Shown: in pieces, positions 1 to 7,552 of the stretch
How positions within the stretch are numbered: the stretch's first letter is position 1
Layout of the letters: every line of letters begins with the position of its first letter
DNA from: Pseudomonadota bacterium
GTDB lineage: Bacteria > Pseudomonadota > Alphaproteobacteria > Sphingomonadales > Sphingomonadaceae
Direction of reading: 5' to 3'
Assembly: GCA_023387085.1 (NCBI GenBank)
Contig: JAEWIL010000045.1
Span: forward strand, 1 to 19,271
Length of the DNA: 19,271 bases
Program-made: the position numbers and the translations under genes
Notes under the pieces: generated by a model
Database searches by the model: none
Told to the model about the DNA's origin: nothing
The model's input: only the letters and a program-made list of their open reading frames with translations

Positions 1-506
1 GCTTTCGGCGTCACCTCGGCGCTGTCGTTCGCGGCCTGCGCCATCGCGCCGATGAAGCTGCCGAGCCGGTTTTCGACATCGGTCGCGGCACTGGTGTCGT
101 CGTTGTTGCCGGGGTTCTGCCCGGTTCCGATCCACAGCATGCCGTGCTGCGCCGCGAAGATCGCGAGGCTGGTCAGCGTGTTCAACTTGTCGCCCGACGG
201 CGAACCCGAGACGGTGAAGCCGGCGGCCAGCTTGTCCTTCCATTGTTTGGTGAAATAGACGGCGGCGCTGGCGTCCATGAACGCCTTCATCGGCGCCGAG
301 ACCGTGCCCATATAGGTCGGCGAGCCGAAGATCAGCGCGTCGGATTCGTTCGCGACCGCGAAGAAGCTGTCGAAATCGGTCTGGCCCGGTTCGATCGCGA
401 GCAGCACGGGCGCGCCGCCCGCCGCCTCGACCCCGCGCGCGACATCCTTCGCGAGGACCTCGGTGTGGCCGAAACCCGAATGATAGATGATGGCAATTTG
501 CGTCAT
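1..506 (-). CDS. Flavodoxin-family (WrbA-like) quinone/FMN reductase, 3' end outside window
   Basis: The minus strand opens at ATG 506-504 and stays open to the window edge, giving 168 residues with no stop, so the C-terminus is missing. The N-terminus MTQIAIIYHSGFGHTEVLA is the flavodoxin phosphate-binding loop after the first beta strand. GSPTYMGTVSAPMKAFMD (about residues 62-79) and a later SGSPSGDKLNTL segment match FMN-binding loops of the WrbA/NAD(P)H:quinone oxidoreductase group. Such soluble enzymes reduce quinones by two electrons and protect against electrophiles. A Shine-Dalgarno-like AGGAAGGA lies 8 bases before the start. The gene is divergent from an HxlR regulator, a usual arrangement for quinone-responsive reductases, so control by that regulator is inferred. 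It could be another flavodoxin-fold reductase; the fold is clear, the substrate is not. Confidence 0.85.
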   Translation of the reverse strand, partial: MTQIAIIYHSGFGHTEVLAKDVARGVEAAGGAPVLLAIEPGQTDFDSFFAVANESDALIFGSPTYMGTVSAPMKAFMDASAAVYFTKQWKDKLAAGFTVSGSPSGDKLNTLTSLAIFAAQHGMLWIGTGQNPGNNDDTSAATDVENRLGSFIGAMAQAANDSAEVTPK

Positions 507-579
507 GTCTTGCGTCCTTCCTCTGTGCCTTGGGGGAGAGCCCGAAAGGCTTGCGGCCGCGAAGATGAGGGGATAGGAA

Positions 580-604
580 CTGAAAGTGTAGTACGCACCT
601 TCAG
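580..604. promoter_or_regulatory. Dyad operator candidate for the HxlR regulator
   Basis: CTGAAAGTG (580-588) and CACCTTCAG (596-604) are inverted copies matching at 8 of 9 positions, separated by TAGTACG. The dyad lies in the 104-base gap between the divergent reductase and HxlR genes, 6 bases before the HxlR start codon. Its size suits a dimeric winged-helix repressor. The dyad is seen directly; its role is inferred from position. Confidence 0.5.
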
Positions 605-610
605 GTAACC

Positions 611-1021
611 ATGAAAAAAGAAATTCCCGGCTGGGTAGATAAAGTTGATCCGTGCGAGGCGGGCTGCCCGTCGCGCGACATATTGGACCTGATCGGCGAC
701 CGCTGGAGCCTGCTCTTGCTGCTCGTGATCGCCCAGGGCTTGCATCGCAACGGCGAGCTCAAACGGCGGGTCGGCGGGATCAGCCAGAAGATGCTGACGC
801 AGACCTTGCGCGCGCTCGAGGCAAACGGGCTGGTCGAACGGCGGGATTTCCGGACCGTGCCGCCGCATGTCGAATATCATCTGACCGGGCTCGGCGCATC
901 GCTGGGAGAGGCGCTGACGCCATTGTTCGGCTGGATCGAACGCGAATTCGACGCAGTGCTCGCGGCGCGCGCCGCCTTCGCCGCGCGCGAGGGCGGCCAG
1001 GCCGCCGAATCAGCGTCCTAG
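611..1021 (+). CDS. HxlR-family winged-helix transcriptional regulator
   Basis: The 136-residue protein matches the HxlR/DUF24 family in length and layout. CPSRDILDLIGDRWSLLLLL (from C19) is the family's N-terminal Cys-Pro entry into helix 1. GELKRRVGGISQKMLTQTLRALEANGLVERR (about 47-77) is the recognition helix and start of the wing, followed by PPHVEYHLTGLG and a C-terminal dimerisation helix. Relatives such as YodB, QorR and HypR sense quinones, diamide or hypochlorite through the conserved N-terminal cysteine. This protein has C15 and C19, so a thiol switch is plausible but inferred. It likely represses the divergent reductase and itself through the dyad just upstream. Its stop codon overlaps the stop of the convergent DUF1348 gene. 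Confidence 0.9.
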   Translation: MKKEIPGWVDKVDPCEAGCPSRDILDLIGDRWSLLLLLVIAQGLHRNGELKRRVGGISQKMLTQTLRALEANGLVERRDFRTVPPHVEYHLTGLGASLGEALTPLFGWIEREFDAVLAARAAFAAREGGQAAESAS

Positions 1022-1494
1022 AGACCGAGTTCCTCGAGTTCCGGGTGATCGTCGGGCCGCCGGTCGCCCTGTCCGTCGCGCGGCCAGCGCAGCAGACGGT
1101 CGGCTTCGGCGATCGCGAGATCGTTGATGCTGGCGATGCGCCGCTGCATCTCGCCATTGTCCGCGAAGTCCCAATTCTCGTTGCCGTAAGAGCGCCACCA
1201 CTGGCCGTCGGCGTCGTGCCATTCATAGGCGAAGCGGACGGCGATGCGGTTGCCGGTAAAGGCCCAGAGGCCCTTCACGAGCCGATAATCCTGCTCGCGC
1301 TGCCATTTGGCGGCGAGGAAGCGGGTGATCGCGGCGCGGCCGGTGACAAAGGTCGAGCGGTTTCGCCACACGCTGTCTTCGGTATAGGCGAGGGCGACGC
1401 GGGCGGGCTCGCGGCTGTTCCAGCCATCTTCGGCAAGGCGAACCTTCAGCGCGGCGCTGTCATGGTCGAAGGGCGGGAGCGGGGGACGGGACAT
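1018..1494 (-). CDS. DUF1348 family protein (NTF2/SnoaL-like fold)
   Basis: The 158-residue product reads like DUF1348 proteins: LAEDGWNSREPARVALAYTEDSVWRNRSTFVTGRAAI near the start, then FLAAKWQREQDYRLVKGLWAFTGNRIAVRFAYEWHDADGQWWRSYGNENW, typical of the small NTF2-like alpha+beta barrel. The family is usually about 150 residues and has no settled biochemical role, so no substrate is proposed. AAAGGA lies 9 bases before the ATG. It is the last gene of the PPOX-VOC-DUF1348 run, 30 bases after the VOC gene, and is probably co-transcribed with them. The C-terminus DDHPELEELGL is complete and the stop shares bases with the stop of the HxlR gene. Confidence 0.85.
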   Translation of the reverse strand: MSRPPLPPFDHDSAALKVRLAEDGWNSREPARVALAYTEDSVWRNRSTFVTGRAAITRFLAAKWQREQDYRLVKGLWAFTGNRIAVRFAYEWHDADGQWWRSYGNENWDFADNGEMQRRIASINDLAIAEADRLLRWPRDGQGDRRPDDHPELEELGL

Positions 1495-1524
1495 CGGGGC
1501 AGATCCTTTCAGACAGTCGGAGTT

Positions 1525-1935
1525 TCAGGCGAAGGGGGTCGCGAATTCGATGCGGATACCGCCGGGCATCGCGCAGATGAAATGATGCGTCGCCGCGCCC
1601 TCGCGGATCGGTTCGGGGTCGAACTCGATCGCCGTCCCGGGATGGTTCCGGACGCGCGCGAAGACGGTGCGCAGCGCATCGAGGTCGGCGACACGGAGTG
1701 CGAGATGGTGGAGGCCGATAGTGGCGCGGCGGTTGAAGGGCGTCGCGCTCGCGGGGTCGGCGACCTGCCACAAGGTCAGCAATGTCGTGCCGTCGGACAC
1801 GAAGATCGCGGGATAGTCGGGACGCTCGGCGGCGACGCTGAAACCGAGCGCGTCGACGAAGAAGTCGCGCGCCTCGGCGACATCGCGGACGGCGAGGCCG
1901 ACGTGGTGGGCCCCTTGGGTAAGCGCTGCGGTCAT
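1525..1935 (-). CDS. VOC (glyoxalase/bleomycin resistance/dioxygenase) family protein
   Basis: The 136-residue protein has the two beta-alpha-beta-beta-beta modules of the vicinal oxygen chelate fold. Module one starts AHHVGLAVRDVAEARDFFVDALGFSV, module two LHHLALRVADLDALRTVFARV, and the end is HFICAMPGGIRIEFATPFA. Histidine (H10/H11), H76/H77 and the glutamate in the final strand (E130) are positioned like VOC metal ligands. The reaction is unknown because the fold serves glyoxalases, dioxygenases and resistance proteins. The ATG chosen at 1935 overlaps the stop of the upstream PPOX gene (ATGA) and has AAAGGA nearby. The same frame stays open far upstream, but that stretch is antisense or out of frame to real genes. 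Confidence 0.88.
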   Translation of the reverse strand: MTAALTQGAHHVGLAVRDVAEARDFFVDALGFSVAAERPDYPAIFVSDGTTLLTLWQVADPASATPFNRRATIGLHHLALRVADLDALRTVFARVRNHPGTAIEFDPEPIREGAATHHFICAMPGGIRIEFATPFA

Positions 1936-2561
1936 CGATCGGTCCTTTCGGCCTTGAGCGCGGCGACTTCGGCGCGCAGCTGATTGAGTTCGGCCGCCAT
2001 CGGCTTGATCGCGGCGGAAATCTGGGCTTCGGTGAAGCGCGGGGTGATGTGCTGCGAGCAGTTCCATTCCCAGCCGGTCACGTCGATGAAGAAGGCGCGT
2101 TCGGGGGTCGCGCGATAGCCCTCGGGCATCAGCGCGGTGACGGCGGCGGGGTCGTCGGCGAGTTCGACGCTCACCGTGTGGCCGATGAGCTTCAGCCGCT
2201 CCCTGTTCGGATAATCCATCAGGAACAGCGAGACGCGGTCGTTGCCCATCAGGTTCGCGGTGCTGATATATTGCCGGTTGCCGCGATAGTCGGCGAAACC
2301 GATGCGGTTGCCCGTTATATGACGCAGGAAGCCCGCGGGCCCGCCGCGATGCTGCATATAGGGCCAGCCTTCGGGGTTGACGCTGGCCATGTAGAAGCTG
2401 TCGCGCTCCTCGATGAAGGCGATTTCCTTCGCCGTCAGCGCATCGGGCGTGCCGTCGGCGCCGGCGTCCATCTTCGCATAGGAGGCGCGCGAGCCGTGCT
2501 GTTCCTGCAGCGTCTTCACCCTGTCGTCGAAGAGCGTGTGCCGGTAATTGCGTGCCATCAT
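1932..2561 (-). CDS. Pyridoxamine 5'-phosphate oxidase (PPOX) family flavoprotein
   Basis: The 209-residue protein carries the FMN-binding split-barrel segments of PPOX-like proteins: FIEERDSFYMASVNPEGWPYMQHRGGPAGFLR (about 49-80), GFADYRGNRQYISTANL and RVSLFLMDYPNRERLKLIGHTV. The C-terminal third has a WEWNCSQHITPRFT segment and ends in a short heptad-like helix (AELNQLRAEVAALKAE). Members of this branch are generally annotated only as FMN- or F420-type oxidoreductases; a role in vitamin B6 synthesis is not implied. AAAGG sits 5 bases before ATG 2561; an alternative start is the next codon. It leads the operon with the VOC and DUF1348 genes and is divergent from LysR, which is its probable regulator. 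Confidence 0.88.
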   Translation of the reverse strand: MMARNYRHTLFDDRVKTLQEQHGSRASYAKMDAGADGTPDALTAKEIAFIEERDSFYMASVNPEGWPYMQHRGGPAGFLRHITGNRIGFADYRGNRQYISTANLMGNDRVSLFLMDYPNRERLKLIGHTVSVELADDPAAVTALMPEGYRATPERAFFIDVTGWEWNCSQHITPRFTEAQISAAIKPMAAELNQLRAEVAALKAERTDR

Positions 2562-2678
2562 CGAAGCCTTTCAGCGCAGAGTGCGAACGAAGCAGCCAGA
2601 GGAGGGGGGGCGGCCCTCCGTTCGCCCGATCGATGTACGGCATTGCCCAAGGCGCGATAATCTGCGAAAGAGGAACGA

Positions 2679-2699
2679 TATAATTCCTTAAAGTGGAAT
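2679..2699 (+). promoter_or_regulatory. -10 element overlapping a LysR-type box before the LysR gene
   Basis: TATAAT at 2679-2684 matches the -10 consensus. It overlaps the dyad ATTCC (2683-2687) / GGAAT (2695-2699), which contains a T-N11-A core (T2685, A2697) typical of LysR-family sites. The dyad lies 4 bases before the LysR start codon and inside the 142-base divergent gap, so it suits autorepression combined with control of the divergent operon. No good -35 element is visible. Confidence 0.45.
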
Positions 2700-2703
2700 A
2701 ATC

Positions 2704-3594
2704 ATGGATCGGTTGCAGACGCTGGAGATGTTCGTGGCGGTTGCCGCCGAGGGCGGGTTCGCCGCGGCCGCGCGCAAGCTGGGCAGTTCGCCGCCCGCGG
2801 TGACGCGCGGGATCGCGTCGCTCGAGGCGCGGCTCGGCACCGCGCTGTTTCACCGGTCGACGCGCGCGGTCGCGCTGACGGATTCGGGGACGGCGTTTCT
2901 GGGCGAGGCAGCACGATTGCTCGGCGAACTCGCCGATGCCGAACGCCAGGTTCGCGGCGCGCAGGCCGAACCGCGCGGGCAGCTCTACCTCACCGCGCCG
3001 GTCATGTTCGGGCGGCTGCACGTGCTGCCCGTCGTCGATGCGCTGCTGGTTGAACATGAGGCGCTGACGGTGCGGATGATGCTGATCGACCGCAATGTCC
3101 GCATCGTCGAGGAAGGGATCGATGTCGCGGTGCGGATCGGCCTGCTCGCCGATTCCAGCCTGAAGGCGGTACGGATCGGGGAGGTGCGGCAGATGCTCGT
3201 CGCGAGCCCCGCCTATCTGGCGCGGCGCGGGTCGCCGGCAACGGTTCCCGATCTGGCCGCGCATGACGCGATCGGGATGGAGGGGCCGCGCACGACGAAC
3301 GAATGGCAGTTCGCGAGCCGGCGCTGGCGTTTCGACCGGCGGCCGCGATTCTCGGTAAATACGGTCGACGGCGCGATCGCGGCGGCCGAAGCGGGGCGCG
3401 GGATTGCGAACCTGCTGAGCTATCAGGTTGCCGAAGCGGTCGATGCCGGGCGGCTGGTCGAACTATTGCCGCGCGAGGCGCCGCCCGCGCTGCCCGTCCA
3501 CCTGCTGTTCGAGCCGTCGCGCGCCGCGCTGCCGTCGGTGCGGCTGTTCGTCGAGGCGATGAAGGCGCGGATGCGGATCGCGGGGCTGGGCTAG
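2704..3594 (+). CDS. LysR-family transcriptional regulator
   Basis: The 296-residue length is typical. The N-terminal winged helix-turn-helix is clear (about 4-60): LQTLEMFVAVAAEGGFAAAARKL, then SPPAVTRGIASLEARLGTALFHRSTR and ALTDSGTAFL. A linker helix (about 63-85) leads into a periplasmic-binding-protein-like effector domain (about 90-290), with GQLYLTAPVMFGRLHVLPV and DVAVRIGLLADSSLKAVRIGEVRQMLVASPAYLARRG. This wording is closest to the large LysR group that controls nearby oxidoreductases. The effector is unknown. It is divergent from the PPOX-VOC-DUF1348 operon, which is its likely target, and is convergent with the MipA gene with a 1-base gap. Confidence 0.93.
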   Translation: MDRLQTLEMFVAVAAEGGFAAAARKLGSSPPAVTRGIASLEARLGTALFHRSTRAVALTDSGTAFLGEAARLLGELADAERQVRGAQAEPRGQLYLTAPVMFGRLHVLPVVDALLVEHEALTVRMMLIDRNVRIVEEGIDVAVRIGLLADSSLKAVRIGEVRQMLVASPAYLARRGSPATVPDLAAHDAIGMEGPRTTNEWQFASRRWRFDRRPRFSVNTVDGAIAAAEAGRGIANLLSYQVAEAVDAGRLVELLPREAPPALPVHLLFEPSRAALPSVRLFVEAMKARMRIAGLG

Positions 3595-3595
3595 C

Positions 3596-4618
3596 TCAGA
3601 ACTGGTAGGCGACGCCGCCGCCGGCGAGGAACTGGTTCTTGCTGCCCGCGATGTCGACGATCGGCGAGTCGGCAAAGCGGCTCGTCATCCGGCCATATTG
3701 CGCGCCGCCGATCAGCACGAAGCCCTTGCGAAGGTCGCCCGACAGCCCATAGGCGCCGGCAATGCCGATCGTATATTTGCCGAGCGTCGCCTTGCGGCTG
3801 GCGCCGGTGTAGACGGGCAGGCCGCTCGCGGCGCTGCCGACCGGATCGACGTCGAAATAATAGCGGCCGAAGCCCTTGCCATAGACGTTGAACGAGGCCG
3901 AGACGCCGACATAGGCGCGCTTAGACAGCGGCGTGCCATAATCGAGCGTCGGCGAGACGACCCAGCTGCCGTGCCGGCCGCTGATGTCCTTCAGCGCGAC
4001 GACGCGCAGGCCGAGCTGGTCGTATTGGCTGGTGATGATCCCCGACTGGGTGACCCCTGCGGACACGCCGAGCTCGACCGCCATCTTGCGGTCGCCGAGC
4101 GCCTCGACCTGCGCATCCTTGATGCGTCCGGTGCGGTCGCTCCTGAGGTTGATGATCGGCCCGAATTTGATGTCGGTTCTTTGTCCGCGCTTCTGGCGGA
4201 TCAGGTCGACCTGGAAATTGGTGCCGCGGGTCGAGAAGCTGTATCCCTTGTACCGGCCGCGAAAATAGAAGGCGGGCAGAACGTTGCGTTCGTCCGAGCC
4301 ATTGTAGCTCGGGACGGTGATTACGCCGCCGGCGATCGCGAAATAATCGCGGGCATAGGTGCGGTCTTCACGATCGTCCTGCGGCCGCGCGGCGGGGAAC
4401 AGGATATTCTCGTCGATATCGCCGCTGTCCTGAAGATAAGCGACGGGCGCATCGACGGGCGCCGGAGCGAGCGGAGCGATGGGGGCCGGCTCGGCCGCCG
4501 GCGGCAGATCATAGGGCGGCGCCGTGTCTTCGGCGGCGGCAGGGTCCGCGATGATCGCAAGGGCGGCAGCGAGCGGCGCGGCAAAGGCAAAGCGGAAGAG
4601 CGTCGTCAAATCGGGCAT
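3596..4618 (-). CDS. MipA/OmpV family outer-membrane protein
   Basis: With the start at 4618 the product is 340 residues. AGGA lies 5 bases before this ATG; ATG 4624 is a possible alternative two codons earlier. Residues 1-25 (MPDLTTLFRFAFAAPLAAAL...) form a signal peptide ending near ADPAAA. A proline/alanine-rich stretch follows. The barrel begins near FAIAGGVITVPSYNGSDERNVLPAFYFRGRYKGYSF, which is the MipA/OmpV signature, and continues as alternating amphipathic strands to a C-terminal aromatic residue (GGGVAYQF), the usual Bam recognition end. Family members sit in the outer membrane; E. coli MipA links a lytic transglycosylase and PBP1B, but most relatives are uncharacterised. The N-terminal proline-rich region is long for the family and could span periplasmic space. 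Confidence 0.88.
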   Translation of the reverse strand: MPDLTTLFRFAFAAPLAAALAIIADPAAAEDTAPPYDLPPAAEPAPIAPLAPAPVDAPVAYLQDSGDIDENILFPAARPQDDREDRTYARDYFAIAGGVITVPSYNGSDERNVLPAFYFRGRYKGYSFSTRGTNFQVDLIRQKRGQRTDIKFGPIINLRSDRTGRIKDAQVEALGDRKMAVELGVSAGVTQSGIITSQYDQLGLRVVALKDISGRHGSWVVSPTLDYGTPLSKRAYVGVSASFNVYGKGFGRYYFDVDPVGSAASGLPVYTGASRKATLGKYTIGIAGAYGLSGDLRKGFVLIGGAQYGRMTSRFADSPIVDIAGSKNQFLAGGGVAYQF

Positions 4619-4779
4619 ATCCATCCTATATTCTTGCCCCCCAGCGAGGGGTGTATGGGATTGTCGGGGTAATGCAAAGACTTCGTCTTGCGGCGGGCGG
4701 CTTTTCACTTCATCGTGACTTTCATGCACCAGCCCCCTTTCGCGACAATGATAAGTCCGCACCCGTATTTTGGTTCCCG

Positions 4780-5031
4780 ATGACCCGCGCGGGACGGTTC
4801 ACCGGCTATGCTTTCATGGCGGCCGCGGCCCTGCTCGCGGTGGCGACGCGACGGGGAGCAATCGAGACGATCGGGCCGTTTCCGGCCGTGGCGATCGTGC
4901 TGTTTCTGGCGATGGTCGGGATCATGCTGGTGCTCACGGATCTGATGGTGCGCAGTCTCTATGCGCAGATCGATGCGGTGAAACCGCGCGAGCACGGTCC
5001 GGATTCACCCGGGGAAGGCCGTGACGGCTAG
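4780..5031 (+). CDS. Small two-helix membrane protein of unknown function
   Basis: The 83-residue reading begins at ATG 4780; the upstream open frame is not hydrophobic and lacks a better start. Two likely transmembrane helices are visible, about residues 8-24 (GYAFMAAAALLAVAT) and 32-55 (GPFPAVAIVLFLAMVGIMLV), followed by a charged tail (AQIDAVKPREHGPDSPGEG). I do not recognise a family. It ends 58 bases before dxs in the same direction, so it may be co-transcribed with it. No strong Shine-Dalgarno sequence is seen. Coding status is supported by hydrophobic pattern and GC-rich codon use only. Confidence 0.6.
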   Translation: MTRAGRFTGYAFMAAAALLAVATRRGAIETIGPFPAVAIVLFLAMVGIMLVLTDLMVRSLYAQIDAVKPREHGPDSPGEGRDG

Positions 5032-5089
5032 GCTGGTCACTCCGGCCTTTTCGTTCGACAGTATCAGCGGTTACCTTTATGACGGCCCG

Positions 5090-7018
5090 ATGACCGACCG
5101 TCCGCATACGCCGCTGCTCGACACGGTGGATGTCCCCGCCGACCTCCGCAAGCTGAAGCCCGAAGACCTCCGCCAGCTCGCCGACGAGCTGCGCGCCGAG
5201 ATGATTTCGGCCGTCGGGACAACCGGCGGGCACCTCGGGTCGGGGCTGGGCGTCGTCGAGCTGACGGTCGCGCTCCATTATGTGTTCGACACCCCGCGCG
5301 ACAAGATTGTGTGGGACGTGGGGCACCAATGCTATCCGCACAAGATCATCACCGGGCGCCGCGACCGCATCCGCACCTTGCGGCAGGGCGGCGGATTGTC
5401 GGGCTTCACCAAGCGCAGCGAAAGCGAGTACGACCCGTTCGGTGCGGCGCATTCGTCGACCTCGATCAGCGCGGCGCTGGGCTTTGCGATCGCCAACAAG
5501 CTGAAGGACGAGCCCGGCCGCGCGATCGCGGTGATCGGCGACGGATCAATGTCGGCGGGCATGGCCTATGAGGCGATGAACAATGCCGCCGCGGCGGGCA
5601 ACCGGCTGATCGTGATCCTCAACGACAACGACATGTCGATCGCGCCGCCGGTCGGCGGGCTGTCGGCCTATCTCGCGAAGCTGGTTTCGTCGCGGCCGTT
5701 CGTCGAACTGCGCGAGATCGCGCGGCGTTTCGCGCGCAAGCTGCCGCAGCCGCTGCACAAGGCGGCGAAGAAGACCGACGAGTTCGCGCGCGGCATGGCG
5801 ATGGGCGGGACTTTGTTCGAGGAACTCGGCTTTTATTATGTCGGGCCGATCGACGGGCATAATCTGGAGCATCTGATCCCGGTGCTCGAGAATGTCCGCG
5901 ACAGCGACCATGGCCCCGTGCTGATCCACGCGGTCACGCAGAAGGGCAAGGGCTATGCCCCCGCCGAAGCGGCCGCCGACAAATATCATGGCGTCCAGAA
6001 GTTCGACGTGATCACCGGGGTGCAGGCGAAGGCGCCGCCCGGTCCGCCGGCGTACCAGAATGTGTTCGGCGAGACGCTGGCGAAGCTGGCGGAGACCGAC
6101 AAGCGCATCGTCGCAATCACCGCGGCGATGCCGTCGGGCACCGGGGTCGACAAATTCGCGAAGGCGCATCCCGACCGGACGTTCGACGTCGGCATCGCCG
6201 AGCAGCATGCGGTGACCTTTGCCGCGGGGCTCGCGGCGCAGGGTATGCGGCCGTTCGCGGCGATTTATTCGACCTTCCTCCAGCGCGCCTATGACCAGGT
6301 CGTGCACGATGTCGCGATCCAGAATCTGCCGGTGCGCTTTGCGATCGACCGCGCCGGGCTGGTCGGCGCCGACGGGTCGACCCACGCCGGATCGTTCGAC
6401 GTGACGTACCTCGCGACGCTGCCCAACATGGTCGTGATGGCGGCAGCCGACGAGGCCGAGCTGGTCCATATGACCTATACCGCCGCCGAATATGACGACG
6501 GGCCGATCGCCTTCCGCTATCCGCGCGGTAACGGCACCGGGGTGGCGCTACCCGAGGTTCCCGAGAAGCTGGAAATCGGCAAGGGCCGTATCGTGCGCCA
6601 GGGCAAGACCGTTGCGATCCTGTCGCTCGGCACGCGGCTCGCCGAAGCGCTGAAAGCCGCGGACACGCTGGAGGCGCGGGGGCTGTCGACGAGCGTGATC
6701 GACCTTCGCTTCGCGAAGCCGCTCGACGAGGAACTGATCCGCAGGACGCTCGCGAATCACGAGGTTTGCGTGACGATCGAGGAAAACAGCATCGGCGGGC
6801 TCGGCGCGCATGTGCTGACGATGGCGAGCGACGAGGGATTGATCGACGGGGGGCTGAAACTGCGCACGATGCGGCTTCCCGATGTCTTTCAGGACCAGGA
6901 TTCGCCGCAGGCGCAATATGACGAAGCGGGCCTCAACGCGCCGCAGATTGTCGATTGTGTGCTGAAGGCGCTGCGCCACAACAGCGCGGGCGTCGAGGAA
7001 GCTGGCGCGCGGGCGTAA
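5090..7018 (+). CDS. dxs: 1-deoxy-D-xylulose-5-phosphate synthase
   Basis: The 642-residue enzyme condenses pyruvate and glyceraldehyde 3-phosphate using thiamine diphosphate, the entry step of the MEP isoprenoid pathway and also a source of thiamine and B6 precursors. The sequence shows TTGGHLGSGLGVVELTVALHYVF near the N-terminus and DVGHQCYPHKIITGR. The ThDP motif starts GDGSMSAGMAYEAMNNA and ends near LNDNDMSI. The pyrimidine-domain segment FDVGIAEQHAVTFAAGLA and transketolase segment DRAGLVGADGSTHAGSFD follow, then a C-terminal transketolase domain. Length is normal. ATG 5090 (MTDRPHTPLLDTVDVP) is chosen because homologues as I recall begin there; a GTG at 5021 would add 23 unlike residues. 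Sphingomonads are carotenoid-producing, so flux through this enzyme is physiologically important. Confidence 0.97.
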   Translation: MTDRPHTPLLDTVDVPADLRKLKPEDLRQLADELRAEMISAVGTTGGHLGSGLGVVELTVALHYVFDTPRDKIVWDVGHQCYPHKIITGRRDRIRTLRQGGGLSGFTKRSESEYDPFGAAHSSTSISAALGFAIANKLKDEPGRAIAVIGDGSMSAGMAYEAMNNAAAAGNRLIVILNDNDMSIAPPVGGLSAYLAKLVSSRPFVELREIARRFARKLPQPLHKAAKKTDEFARGMAMGGTLFEELGFYYVGPIDGHNLEHLIPVLENVRDSDHGPVLIHAVTQKGKGYAPAEAAADKYHGVQKFDVITGVQAKAPPGPPAYQNVFGETLAKLAETDKRIVAITAAMPSGTGVDKFAKAHPDRTFDVGIAEQHAVTFAAGLAAQGMRPFAAIYSTFLQRAYDQVVHDVAIQNLPVRFAIDRAGLVGADGSTHAGSFDVTYLATLPNMVVMAAADEAELVHMTYTAAEYDDGPIAFRYPRGNGTGVALPEVPEKLEIGKGRIVRQGKTVAILSLGTRLAEALKAADTLEARGLSTSVIDLRFAKPLDEELIRRTLANHEVCVTIEENSIGGLGAHVLTMASDEGLIDGGLKLRTMRLPDVFQDQDSPQAQYDEAGLNAPQIVDCVLKALRHNSAGVEEAGARA

Positions 7019-7027
7019 GGGGTCGAT

Positions 7028-7453
7028 ATGCCGGGCTGGCTAATTCCCACGGCATTTGTCATCATCATTATGGGGAGTGTGTTTTTCGTCGCATGGCGCA
7101 ACACGCGGCGGATGATCGACACGACACTGGCTCGGCGAACCAATCCGACTAGGCATGAATTTGTCGCGATGCTGAGCGACGATGTCCGTCCGGAGACGGC
7201 CGAATTTGTTTGGGACTCGATCGCAAGTCTTGTGGCGCCGAGGTTGACGCCGCACCCCGATGATCATCTCGCCGACGATTTGCCGATAGACCCGGATGAG
7301 CCCGCGATGGCCTGGATGCCCGAATTTGCCGCGCGACATGCCGTGGACGCTAAGCAATGGCCGCAATGGCCCGACGAATGGGAGGGCACTGTGCGCGATT
7401 TTGCGCGCTGGCTGGAGGCCGGTCTTCCGCCCGTAGCGGGCTCCCGCGCGTGA
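7028..7453 (+). CDS. Membrane-anchored protein of unknown function
   Basis: The 141-residue protein starts 9 bases after dxs with AAGGGG before its ATG, so it is probably in the dxs transcript. Residues 4-22 (WLIPTAFVIIIMGSVFFVAW) form one transmembrane helix with a basic cytoplasmic edge (RNTRRM). The soluble part has LSDDVRPETAEFVWDSIASLV and PHPDDHLADDLPIDPDEPAMAW, a pattern reminiscent of the small acyl-carrier-like DUF1493 group (helix, then an acidic D-L-x-I-D loop), but I see no attached-serine motif. The C-terminus is tryptophan-rich (QWPQWPDEWEGTVRDFARWL). Codon use is somewhat less GC-biased than dxs. No function is proposed. Confidence 0.7.
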   Translation: MPGWLIPTAFVIIIMGSVFFVAWRNTRRMIDTTLARRTNPTRHEFVAMLSDDVRPETAEFVWDSIASLVAPRLTPHPDDHLADDLPIDPDEPAMAWMPEFAARHAVDAKQWPQWPDEWEGTVRDFARWLEAGLPPVAGSRA

Positions 7454-7552
7454 GTGCCCCCAACCTCCTGTAATTGCGATCAGATTTATATGAACGCAGA
7501 GGGGCGCGACCATGCAGTAGCGCTGTGCGCCAGCAGGGCGCCGGACAGGAAA

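Noticed and set aside
1525..3264. Long minus-strand frame that would fuse an arginine-rich 440-residue stretch to the VOC protein
   Set aside because: The upstream part is antisense to LysR and out of frame with PPOX; the VOC gene has its own start and Shine-Dalgarno at 1935.
4619..4779. Regulatory site in the MipA / small membrane protein gap (CTTCAT...TTTCAT direct half-repeats)
   Set aside because: The repeats are too short and imperfect to separate from chance; no known box fits.
5021..5089. GTG start for dxs 23 codons upstream, overlapping the previous gene
   Set aside because: There is a GGAAGG nearby, but the added residues do not look like a Dxs N-terminus; ATG 5090 fits the family better.
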